DNA of 15,418 nt from an uncultured Lachnospiraceae bacterium. GTDB taxonomy: Bacteria; Bacillota_A; Clostridia; Lachnospirales; Lachnospiraceae. The notes below the pieces were generated by a model that worked only from the letters and a program-made list of their open reading frames with translations, was not told where the DNA came from and did not search any database. This document shows, piece after piece, positions 6,116 through 13,503 of this stretch (position 1 is its first letter; each line of letters opens with the position of its first letter). A program made the position numbers and the translations under genes. The DNA is taken from positions 1 to 15,418 of the forward strand of contig CAMWWS010000021.1 in assembly GCA_947178085.1 (NCBI GenBank). Reading direction: 5' to 3'.

Positions 6116-7777
6116 ATGCAGTATTTAAAAGGAAGTATATTTGACAGGGATGCAATGCAGACGAAAGTCACATCCAACAGGATTACCGGAAAGGAGAGAT
6201 TCTTGGGACATCTTTTGGGACCGGGCTTTGTGTTCGTCTATTACAGCGTAGTCATGGGGCTGAGAGAGCTTTATTACATGGATATCATGCGGATTAACGA
6301 GGTATATGCCAACAATTATACCTATCTGGCTATGACCATATTTACCACTTTGACGGGCATTGCTACGGGATTTTTCATCAATCATATGACCGAAAGGACG
6401 GTCTGCCGGGCAGGGCGTTTCAGACCTTATGTGCTCATGGGGACATGGATTATGGCGGTGGCGGGATTTTTCATGTTCTGGTCGCCTTTTGGGACCGGTA
6501 CCCTGCCGCACCTGATTTGGCTGTATGTATTTAATTTCCTGTATAATTGTGTGGGGATTCCGCTGTGGAACTTGAAGGATCAGATGGTGTCCGTTACTAG
6601 CCGCAATCTGCTGGAACGTAATAATGTAAGTACGCTGCGAAGTGCGGCTACGAATATGGTGGCAGGCGTGGTGGTTTCTCTGGGAATCGTCGGGGCATTG
6701 TATCCGGCAGTGTTGCAGAAGGATTTGTCCGGAAAATCCTGGCTGATTACCATCGGGGCCTGCGGAATTCTGGCTGTTATCTTTTCTTTTGTGGAATATT
6801 TCTGGACAAGGGAGAGAATTACGGAGGATAACCAGAAGGTGCTCATGGATACGGATGGAGAAGCGGCAATCCATGTTCCGCTGCTTCAGCAGCTTAAGAA
6901 TGCGCTGACGAACAAGTATTATCTATTATCCCTTCTCATTACCTTTGGTATGCTTTTCTACAGCAATCTGCAGGGAGGCAATTCCAGAGTCAATATGATT
7001 ACCTACATACTAGGCGGAAATGAACAGAACGGGCTGCAGATGATTTATCTGATGGCGGCTATGCAGCCCATGGCATTCGGTGTTGTGGTAGTTCCGATTC
7101 TGGCAAACAAATTCGGCGCAAGGAAGATTGTGCGCATTTCTTCGGTCATAACGGTAATCGGTGTCGCAATTGCGCTGATTAATCCCTATAACTTCGGCGT
7201 GGCGGTGGCAGGAGGTCTGGTATTTTCCTGCGGTATCTTTGCTGTCACCAATATGTATATGGTATTCGGGCAGCAGGCCAATGATGTTATCGAATATAAG
7301 TACGGCTACCGTCCGGAGGGGACGCTGGCTCTGGGAATTATCACTACACTGATTACGGCTCTTATGAGTCCCCTGCAGGCTATCTATGAGACGGGACTTT
7401 CCATGAATGGGTATGTGGCCGGGGCTATGACACAGAATGATGCTGTCAATACTTGGATTTTATTTGCCTACTATGGCTCCTATGCTATTTTTGCAATAAT
7501 CATGTTCGTTGTATGCATCTTCTTTGACGCAGAGAAGAAAATGCCGGAAATTCATGCGGAACTGCGCAGAAGGGCGAAAAAGGCAGCAGAGGACAGGGGA
7601 GAGGTCTACATTGCTCCGGAGGATCTGGAACGCATGGAGATGGAAAAGGCGGCTAAAGAACTGGAGGCGTCCCGTATTGCGCAGTTAAAGGAAAAATGTG
7701 CGAAAAAAGGACTGGATTTTGAGGCAGAAGAGGCAAAATACCAGGCGAAGCTGGCGAAAAAGACGGGAAAGAAATAG
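6116..7777 (+). CDS. GPH-family (MelB-like) MFS glycoside transporter with long C-terminal tail
   Basis: A 553-residue inner-membrane permease, predicted 12 membrane helices, of the glycoside-pentoside-hexuronide:cation symporter family. The loop TERTVCRAGRFRPYVL is the family signature between helices 2 and 3 (R-x-G-x-x-R-P). It lies between the two glycosidase genes, so it probably imports the intact glycoside that they cleave. By eye, the MelB cation-binding residues Asp55 and Asp59 correspond to Thr80 and Thr84 here, so the usual Na+ site appears lost. After the last helix (ends near residue 470) an 83-residue highly charged tail follows, rich in Lys, Glu and Ala and probably helical or coiled coil, ending A-K-K-T-G-K-K. 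The stop codon overlaps the ribosome binding site of the next gene, indicating tight co-translation. Confidence 0.9.
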   Translation: MQYLKGSIFDRDAMQTKVTSNRITGKERFLGHLLGPGFVFVYYSVVMGLRELYYMDIMRINEVYANNYTYLAMTIFTTLTGIATGFFINHMTERTVCRAGRFRPYVLMGTWIMAVAGFFMFWSPFGTGTLPHLIWLYVFNFLYNCVGIPLWNLKDQMVSVTSRNLLERNNVSTLRSAATNMVAGVVVSLGIVGALYPAVLQKDLSGKSWLITIGACGILAVIFSFVEYFWTRERITEDNQKVLMDTDGEAAIHVPLLQQLKNALTNKYYLLSLLITFGMLFYSNLQGGNSRVNMITYILGGNEQNGLQMIYLMAAMQPMAFGVVVVPILANKFGARKIVRISSVITVIGVAIALINPYNFGVAVAGGLVFSCGIFAVTNMYMVFGQQANDVIEYKYGYRPEGTLALGIITTLITALMSPLQAIYETGLSMNGYVAGAMTQNDAVNTWILFAYYGSYAIFAIIMFVVCIFFDAEKKMPEIHAELRRRAKKAAEDRGEVYIAPEDLERMEMEKAAKELEASRIAQLKEKCAKKGLDFEAEEAKYQAKLAKKTGKK

Positions 7778-7786
7778 GAGGGTGCT

Positions 7787-10366
7787 ATGAGAGCGATAAA
7801 CTTGATGACGGCACATATGAGAAATCCCCTGGGGATTGATATCAGACAGCCTATATTGTCTTGGAATGTCCTGGGTGGGATTCGTCAGAGTGCCTATGAG
7901 GTAACGGCATATTGTTCCGGGAAAATGGTTTGGTCTACAGGGAAAGTAGCAGACTCCGGGATGCAGGTGAGATATAAAGGACCGGCAGGAAGCAGGGACA
8001 GGATTACCTGGAATGTAAAAATCTGGGATGAAGAAGGCAATCCGGGAGAGATGAGCGAGAGCGCTTATTTTGAGTACGCGTTTCTGGCGAGATCTGATTT
8101 CAAAGCAGCGTGGATCAATCCGGAGATAACCGATATAAACTCCCAGGAGAGACAGCCTGCTTCTTACCTGGTAAAGGAATTTGAGTATCACGATGCAGAG
8201 GCTGTAGAAGGAGAAAGCGAAAACGGCTCTAATAGGAGAAGCGCAAGGGTATATGCTTCCGCCCATGGAGTCTACGGTCTGTGCATCAACGGAAAGCGTG
8301 TAAAGGGCAATATCTTAAGTCCGGGAACCAGCGAATATTGGTATCGTATGCCTTACCAGACCTTTGATATCACCGGTTACCTGGTGGGTGGCAGGAATAG
8401 GATAGAGGTCATACTGGGGGATGGCTGGTATCGAGGATGTAATGGAAATACCGGAACTAGGAATGTATTCGGAAAAACGCTGGCTTTCTGGATGCAGTTG
8501 GAGGTCGATAAAGAGACAGTGGTCATGACGGATGAAAGCTGGCAGGCGACGCAGGACGGGCCAGTCGCTTTCAACGACATCCAACTGGGAGAAAAAGTAG
8601 ATGCCCGAAAAGTGCCCACTGCTTTCCATTCTGTGAAAATGGAGGATATTGGATGTGATACAATGCTCTGCACCAATTCCGTTCCGGTTCTTGAGAAGGA
8701 ACGGTTCAGGGCACAATTGATAAAGACCCCGGACGGTGGGAAGGTGCTGGATTTTGGGCAGAATATGTCCGGTTATGTTTCTTTCCGGCTTCGGGCTAAA
8801 GCGGGGCAGAAAATTAGAATGACCCATGGAGAATATCTGGATACGAATGGTAACTTTTCCGATGAGAATTTGAAAACCATTGGAAGAAAAGAAGAACTGC
8901 ATCAGGTCATAGAATACACTTGCAAAGAAGGTGAAAACATTTATTGTCCCACATTGTGTATATTTGGTTTCCAGATGGTCAAGGTGGAGACAGACATAGA
9001 GATTGACGGGAGTGAGTTCATTGCCCATGCGGTATACTCTGAAATGCGGCAGACAGCGGAGTTTACTTGTGACAATGAACTGGTAAATAGGTTGGTACAA
9101 AATACCGTTTGGAGTCAGAAATCCAACTTTGTGGATATCCCCATGGACTGCCCACAGAGGGAGAGAAGCGGATGGGCAGGAGACGCAGGGGTGTTCGCAG
9201 ATACCGGTATTACGCTGATGGACGGCTATCCTGTATTCAGGCGGTGGCTGGATGAGATGAAGGTAGATCAGTATGAGGATGGAAGGGTCTACAATTTTGC
9301 ACCACGAAGAAATCCTGTGAAAAATAAATTTGATGAGGCTTATGACGGTTCATGCGCTTGGGGAGATGCAGTTATCATCATTCCGTATGCCATGTATAAG
9401 CTGTATGGGGACAAAGAAATATTGGAAGAAAATTATGATATGATGTGTCGCTGGATGGGCTATGTGGAGAAGAAAGGGCATAAACACCGCTTTTTCAACC
9501 GATTCAAGAGAAATCCTTATAAAAACTATGTGATTGATACGGGACTTCACTGGGGAGAATGGCTGGAGCCAGATATCTCCATGCAGGAGTCTGTCAAGAA
9601 TATGATACTCCACGGGGTGCCGGATATTGCCACGGCGTATTATGCTTACAGCAGTAAAATGATGACGGAGATTGCTGAGGTACTGGGAAGGATGGAGGAT
9701 GCAAAGCACTATGGGCAATTAGCGGAAAATGCCGTAAAGGCATATAATTATCTGGAAGTAAAGAATGGACATATTTCGTCAGACAGGCAGTGCAGATATG
9801 TGCGTCCGCTATATATGGGGCTTTTATCCGAGAAGGATGCAAAGACAGCAGCAAAGGATTTGAATGAACTGGTATCGAGAAACAATTACCATCTGAATAC
9901 AGGATTTCTGACAACATCTTGGCTTTGCCAGGTATTGGCGGACTATGGTTATATTGAGACTGCTTATAAAGTACTTCTTCAGGAGGATACGCCAAGCTGG
10001 CTGTTTGCGGTTAAAAACGGGGCTACGACCATATGGGAGTCATGGGAGGGTCACTTTGGCGATATCGGCGTTGCTTCCTTGAACCATTATTCCAAGGGAG
10101 CAGTGGTTTCCTGGCTAATAGGGGGAATCTGCGGCATTCAGGTAAAGGGACAGGAGATTACGATTCAGCCAAAACCATGTAAGCTGATGAAATATGCGGA
10201 GAGCAGTTTTGATTCTCCTGCGGGAGCGGTAAGGAGCCGCTGGGAATATAGGGGAGAACAGGTGGAATATACGGTGGAGATACCTGCCAATACCAGAGCA
10301 AAGTTCATTGCGCCGGATGGGAAGACACAGGAGCTGCGGGTAGGGCAGAACAAGATATTGCTTTAA
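7787..10366 (+). CDS. Glycoside hydrolase family 78 alpha-L-rhamnosidase
   Basis: An 859-residue inverting glycosidase that removes terminal alpha-L-rhamnose from glycosides. Order: an N-terminal FnIII-like domain (NPLGIDIRQPILSWNVLGG, 1-105); a beta-jelly-roll domain with VYGLCINGKRV and ILGDGWYRGCNG (about 120-270); a second beta domain (DFGQNMSGYVSFRLRAKAGQ, about 315-400); the (alpha/alpha)6 catalytic barrel (about 410-770); and a C-terminal beta domain. The motif DCPQRERSGWAGD supplies the probable general acid Glu459, and GATTIWESWEG the probable general base Glu751. GLHWGEWLEPD is also typical of the family. A short Ser/Glu/Asn-rich insertion sits near residues 138-152. No signal peptide, so it acts in the cytoplasm after import. 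AGGAGG overlaps the upstream stop and lies five bases before the ATG. Length is normal for GH78. Confidence 0.95.
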   Translation: MRAINLMTAHMRNPLGIDIRQPILSWNVLGGIRQSAYEVTAYCSGKMVWSTGKVADSGMQVRYKGPAGSRDRITWNVKIWDEEGNPGEMSESAYFEYAFLARSDFKAAWINPEITDINSQERQPASYLVKEFEYHDAEAVEGESENGSNRRSARVYASAHGVYGLCINGKRVKGNILSPGTSEYWYRMPYQTFDITGYLVGGRNRIEVILGDGWYRGCNGNTGTRNVFGKTLAFWMQLEVDKETVVMTDESWQATQDGPVAFNDIQLGEKVDARKVPTAFHSVKMEDIGCDTMLCTNSVPVLEKERFRAQLIKTPDGGKVLDFGQNMSGYVSFRLRAKAGQKIRMTHGEYLDTNGNFSDENLKTIGRKEELHQVIEYTCKEGENIYCPTLCIFGFQMVKVETDIEIDGSEFIAHAVYSEMRQTAEFTCDNELVNRLVQNTVWSQKSNFVDIPMDCPQRERSGWAGDAGVFADTGITLMDGYPVFRRWLDEMKVDQYEDGRVYNFAPRRNPVKNKFDEAYDGSCAWGDAVIIIPYAMYKLYGDKEILEENYDMMCRWMGYVEKKGHKHRFFNRFKRNPYKNYVIDTGLHWGEWLEPDISMQESVKNMILHGVPDIATAYYAYSSKMMTEIAEVLGRMEDAKHYGQLAENAVKAYNYLEVKNGHISSDRQCRYVRPLYMGLLSEKDAKTAAKDLNELVSRNNYHLNTGFLTTSWLCQVLADYGYIETAYKVLLQEDTPSWLFAVKNGATTIWESWEGHFGDIGVASLNHYSKGAVVSWLIGGICGIQVKGQEITIQPKPCKLMKYAESSFDSPAGAVRSRWEYRGEQVEYTVEIPANTRAKFIAPDGKTQELRVGQNKILL

Positions 10367-10433
10367 ACTATTTGACGGTATTAATAAGATATATTATTGA
10401 TGGTGCAAACTATGCAAAAGAAAGGGGATTGAA
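10367..10433 (+). promoter_or_regulatory. Intergenic spacer before the kinase, possible weak promoter
   Basis: This 67-base AT-rich gap contains TTGACG (10372-10377) and a run of TA-rich sequence; at 17-base spacing the -10 would be TATTGA (10395-10400), a poor match. An AATAA/TTATT inverted repeat centres near 10390. There is no terminator-like stem, so read-through from GH78 is expected, with possible extra initiation. AAAGGGG (10421-10427) is the kinase ribosome binding site. Confidence 0.3.
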
Positions 10434-11318
10434 ATGAAGATATTGAATTTTGGTTCGATGAATCTGGACTATATCTATCAGGTGGAGCATTTCGTGCAGC
10501 CGGGAGAAACGCTTGCCGCAAAAGAGCAGAAGATGGCTCCCGGCGGCAAGGGGCTGAACCAGTCAGTTGCTCTTGCAAAAGCGGGCGCAGAAGTCTTTCA
10601 TGCGGGCTGTATCGGAATTGGTGGAGAAGCTCTAAAGACTTTACTGGAAGAAAATGGTGTACATACGGAGTATTTGCACAAAGTAGAGGAGCTGCAGGGA
10701 AATGCTGTGATTCAGGTAGATAGTACAGGTGAAAATTGTATTATCCTTTATGGTGGCTCTAACCGGATGATTTCAAAGGAACAGATAGACGAGACTTTGG
10801 AGCATTTTTCTGCAGAGGACTGGCTGGTACTGCAAAATGAAGTCAGCAATCTGGAATATATGATTGAAAAAGCGGCAAAGAGGGGAATGAAGGTGGTGCT
10901 GAATCCGTCACCTTTTGAAGCATTTCTTGAAAAATTGGATTATAATAACATATCGTGGCTTTTGATCAATGAAGTAGAGGCGCATCAGCTTACCGGAAAA
11001 ACAGAGGCGAATACAGTCTGGAATGTCTTGCATGAGAAATATCCCAAACTGTGCTTGATTATGACCATGGGAGTAAAAGGCTCTTATTGTTTTACTCCGC
11101 AGGAAGCAATATATCAGAAGGTTTTTCCTGTTGAGACAGTAGATACCACAGCAGCAGGAGATACTTTTACAGGATATTTCCTGCAAGGGATGACTAATGG
11201 ACTTCCTTTAAAGGAGTGTATGGAACAGGCGGCAAAAGCGTCTGCAATCTGCGTCTCAAAAGAAGGTGCAGCGATTGCGATTCCCATGCGGACAGAAGTG
11301 GAAAATTTTAAATTTTAG
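10434..11318 (+). CDS. Ribokinase-like PfkB-family sugar kinase
   Basis: A 294-residue cytoplasmic ATP-dependent sugar kinase, normal ribokinase length. Ribokinase landmarks run in order: GSMNLDY near the N-terminus, PGET, PGGKGLNQ (36-43, substrate binding), LNPSP, INEVEAHQLTG, then DTTAAGDTF with catalytic base Asp243 and the anion hole, and KEGAAIAIPMR at the end. This is closer to RbsK than to fructokinase or KdgK patterns, but the real substrate is uncertain because no ribose transporter or other ribose genes are in view. It is last in the glycoside operon, 67 bases after GH78. L-rhamnulose is normally phosphorylated by an FGGY-type rhamnulokinase, not this fold. Its 3' end overlaps the convergent TetR gene by 11 bases. 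Confidence 0.88.
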   Translation: MKILNFGSMNLDYIYQVEHFVQPGETLAAKEQKMAPGGKGLNQSVALAKAGAEVFHAGCIGIGGEALKTLLEENGVHTEYLHKVEELQGNAVIQVDSTGENCIILYGGSNRMISKEQIDETLEHFSAEDWLVLQNEVSNLEYMIEKAAKRGMKVVLNPSPFEAFLEKLDYNNISWLLINEVEAHQLTGKTEANTVWNVLHEKYPKLCLIMTMGVKGSYCFTPQEAIYQKVFPVETVDTTAAGDTFTGYFLQGMTNGLPLKECMEQAAKASAICVSKEGAAIAIPMRTEVENFKF

Positions 11319-11862
11319 GAAGACTGCGCAAAATGATTTCAGCCAGCTTTTCCGGTGTTTCCGGACAGCCGTGGTGAAGCCATTCACTGAGGACGGAGAT
11401 GAAACCGGCTTTGAAAAAAGAAAAATGGTACCACATCTCCTCCTCGCTGATGGAACCGTAGCGCTCCCGCATATAGGGTCTGGCAGCGTTTTCCCATAAT
11501 AAAGAGAAGCTTTCACTTGCTTCGGCAGTATAGCGCGTTAAGTAAATATCAAAGAAAGTATGATGTTCTTTGACATAGGCAATCATTTTTGCCATACTGC
11601 AGGGCATAAGAAAAAAATCAATGACACTTTCAGAGGTTTTCATCATTGTACCGATATCATTCATCATTTCCAATCCCATTTTATAAATAAGGTCATGGAT
11701 ATCCAGATAGTGCAGATAGAAAGAAGAGCGATTGATATGGGCGGCTTCACAGATGGCCCGAACAGTCACTTTATGGATATCATTTTCCAGTGCCAGAGAA
11801 AGAAGAGTATTCTGGATTAGTTTTTCGGTATCCTGATACCGCTGGTTATTCTTTGTATTCAT
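11308..11862 (-). CDS. TetR/AcrR-family transcriptional regulator
   Basis: A 184-residue regulator. The N-terminal helix-turn-helix is clear (VTVRAICEAAHINRSSFYLH, ending in the typical S-S-F-Y-L-H-Y), followed by a helical ligand domain of the type found in Firmicute TetR proteins with a conserved late W-Y-H-F-S-F-F-K-A-G segment. I chose the ATG at 11862 because AAGGAG (11868-11873, minus strand) lies five bases upstream; the ATG at 11910 would put the coding start inside the palindromic operator. The gene is divergent from the second GPH transporter, which it probably represses together with itself. Its last 11 bases overlap the end of the kinase gene on the other strand. Confidence 0.9.
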   Translation of the reverse strand: MNTKNNQRYQDTEKLIQNTLLSLALENDIHKVTVRAICEAAHINRSSFYLHYLDIHDLIYKMGLEMMNDIGTMMKTSESVIDFFLMPCSMAKMIAYVKEHHTFFDIYLTRYTAEASESFSLLWENAARPYMRERYGSISEEEMWYHFSFFKAGFISVLSEWLHHGCPETPEKLAEIILRSLPKI

Positions 11863-11867
11863 AAGGA

Positions 11868-11873
11868 CTCCTT
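11868..11873 (-). promoter_or_regulatory. Ribosome binding site deciding the second TetR start
   Basis: AAGGAG on the minus strand with a five-base spacer to the ATG at 11862. It rules out the upstream in-frame ATG at 11910. Confidence 0.75.
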
Positions 11874-11892
11874 TTAACCACGCGAAACTCAT

Positions 11893-11912
11893 AATTGAGA
11901 GAAATCTCAATT
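11893..11912. promoter_or_regulatory. Perfect inverted repeat, likely TetR operator
   Basis: Perfect 8-bp arms AATTGAGA (11893-11900) and TCTCAATT (11905-11912) flank a four-base GAAA centre. It lies 31-50 bases upstream of the TetR start, just where an autorepressor would bind. The TTGAGA core resembles the TGAGAC half-sites of the first TetR region. As RNA it could also form a short hairpin, but no T-run follows. Confidence 0.6.
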
Positions 11913-11944
11913 TATTAAAACAACATATGTATTTAAAATGATGG

Positions 11945-11973
11945 CTGACTTTATTCTTTTATCCCATTATAAT
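11945..11973 (+). promoter_or_regulatory. Promoter of the second GPH transporter
   Basis: CTGACT (11945-11950) and a perfect TATAAT (11968-11973) are separated by 17 bases. Transcription would start near 11980, leaving a leader of about 80 bases. The TetR palindrome lies 33 bases upstream of the -35, so repression of this promoter would need looping, extended binding, or may not occur. Confidence 0.6.
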
Positions 11974-12060
11974 GAATATAGATAAACAAAACAAGTGTTG
12001 ACTTAAAAGGTTGGTTCTGATGCCCCAAACTCGCAGACTGAGAAAGGAGTATGGTTCAAA

Positions 12061-13455
12061 ATGTTGTCGTCAAAATTATTTGACAGCCGGATTAAATCTG
12101 AGAAAGTGGAGAAAAAAGAAAAGTGGCTGGGGTATTTTATCGGACCCATCAGCGTAATTTTAATGAACTCCATCCTGTCAAATTATCTGAACGTGTATTA
12201 TACGGATGTACTGGACATCAGCGGTATCTGGGGAGGTCTGTTTATAGGGATGTTTCCCATTGTGGCAAAGGCGCTGGATGTGCTGACATTTATTTATATG
12301 GGAGTTGTCGTGGACAGGACGAAATCCAGGCAGGGAAAGGCAAGACCGTGGATACTGTTCTCGGCTCCCCTCCTGACGGGATGTATGATTCTGCTTTTCG
12401 TTGTGCCGAAAGGAAATGATAATCTGACTGCCATATGGATTTTTGTCAGCTATACCATATTTTACGCGGTGGCGTATACGATGTACAGTACAGCGCATAC
12501 GTTGATGGTGCCCCTTTCCTCTTATTGCGAGGACGAGAGAAGCAAGCTGTCCCTAATTACTAATACGCCGAATATGGTCGCCGGTTCCCTGATTGCAATC
12601 CTGTTTCCCTGTATAGTGGTGCCTTTGATCGGGGTCAGCCGCAGGCTTTGGGTGGGCGTCATGCTGGGAGTGGCGATTGCGGCGTTGCCAATGATCCTGT
12701 TGGAGTATTTCTTTACCAGAGAACGGGTGACAGAGCGCAGCCGGTTACAGGAAAATGAGGAAACTGGGAAACTTTCCCTGAAAGAACAGCTTAGCTGCTG
12801 TATGAAAAGCCGCCAGTGGGTCATCCTGATGGTCTATCTGATTCTGATCCAGACGGTGAACGCAATGTTCAGCGCAGGGACTTTCTATTATTGTAACTGG
12901 GTGCTGGGGAGTTACAATGATGGGTATACGCAGGCTCTTTTTTATGCACTGGGTCAGGCACCGCTGGGAATCGGGATTGTCCTGTGCCGTCCGATCTGCA
13001 ATAAGCTTGGCAGGGGGAGGGCGATGGCAGGCGGGTTTATGCTGGGATTCGTGGGTGTTGTGATCTGTCTGCTTAGTCCCAGGAATATGACGATGGTACT
13101 GACGGGGCAGGTGGTGCGTACAATCGGTTTGATTCCTTCCACTTTTATGATTTCGAGTATGCTTGGTGACGCTTTGGATGAGGTGGAGTTTGTAAGCGGG
13201 AAACGCTGTGACGGATTTTCTTCTTCGGTGATGAATTGTATTACGACTTTGATGGGAGGCATTGCTCTTTGCATCTTCAACTTTGGAATTTCTCAGCTTG
13301 GATATCAGGCTCCGACAGAAACAATGATTCCTGTGCAAAACGCGGCAGTGCAGAATTTCATTATCTTTTGTGTAATCGGCGTACAGGCAGCGGTGTATCC
13401 GGTCATTGCGCTGCTGCAGCTGGCGGCTATGAAAAAAGGGCGGAATATGGTATAA
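12061..13455 (+). CDS. GPH-family (MelB-like) MFS sugar transporter
   Basis: A 464-residue predicted 12-helix inner-membrane symporter of the glycoside-pentoside-hexuronide family, of normal length. The helix 2-3 loop DRTKSRQGKARPWIL is the family signature. The short N-terminal motif FDSRIKSEKVEKKEKWLGYF is closely matched in the third transporter. By eye, MelB Asp55 is kept as Asp73 but Asp59 corresponds to Phe77, and the sugar-binding Asp124 position is Ser, so coupling ion and substrate probably differ from melibiose/Na+. AAAGGAG (12043-12049) lies 11 bases before the ATG, a long but acceptable spacing. No glycosidase is adjacent on this side, so the substrate cannot be guessed; the TetR behind and AraC ahead are the probable regulators. 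Confidence 0.9.
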   Translation: MLSSKLFDSRIKSEKVEKKEKWLGYFIGPISVILMNSILSNYLNVYYTDVLDISGIWGGLFIGMFPIVAKALDVLTFIYMGVVVDRTKSRQGKARPWILFSAPLLTGCMILLFVVPKGNDNLTAIWIFVSYTIFYAVAYTMYSTAHTLMVPLSSYCEDERSKLSLITNTPNMVAGSLIAILFPCIVVPLIGVSRRLWVGVMLGVAIAALPMILLEYFFTRERVTERSRLQENEETGKLSLKEQLSCCMKSRQWVILMVYLILIQTVNAMFSAGTFYYCNWVLGSYNDGYTQALFYALGQAPLGIGIVLCRPICNKLGRGRAMAGGFMLGFVGVVICLLSPRNMTMVLTGQVVRTIGLIPSTFMISSMLGDALDEVEFVSGKRCDGFSSSVMNCITTLMGGIALCIFNFGISQLGYQAPTETMIPVQNAAVQNFIIFCVIGVQAAVYPVIALLQLAAMKKGRNMV

Positions 13456-13456
13456 T
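13448..13456 (+). promoter_or_regulatory. Extended -10 element at the end of the transporter gene
   Basis: TGGTATAAT spans the last codons and stop of the transporter gene and has both the TG extension and a perfect TATAAT. No good -35 lies upstream. It could give the downstream AraC gene its own promoter, with a leader of about 40 bases. Part of a coding sequence can look like this by chance. Confidence 0.35.
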
Positions 13457-13503
13457 ACAAGAATCGGAAATCTGGGAGTTGTAAATGTAAAATCGGAGCA
13501 AAA

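Noticed and set aside
10434..11318. Calling the kinase a rhamnulokinase from its operon context
   Set aside because: Known rhamnulokinases belong to the FGGY fold; this protein has ribokinase-type PfkB motifs throughout.
11351..11365. TCCGG/CCGGA hairpin after the kinase as a terminator
   Set aside because: The stem is only five base pairs, has no following T-run, and lies inside the coding region of the TetR gene.
12051..12083. Ten-codon leader-peptide-like frame overlapping the start of the second transporter
   Set aside because: The Shine-Dalgarno is only one base from its ATG, too close to work, and it contains no regulatory codon run.
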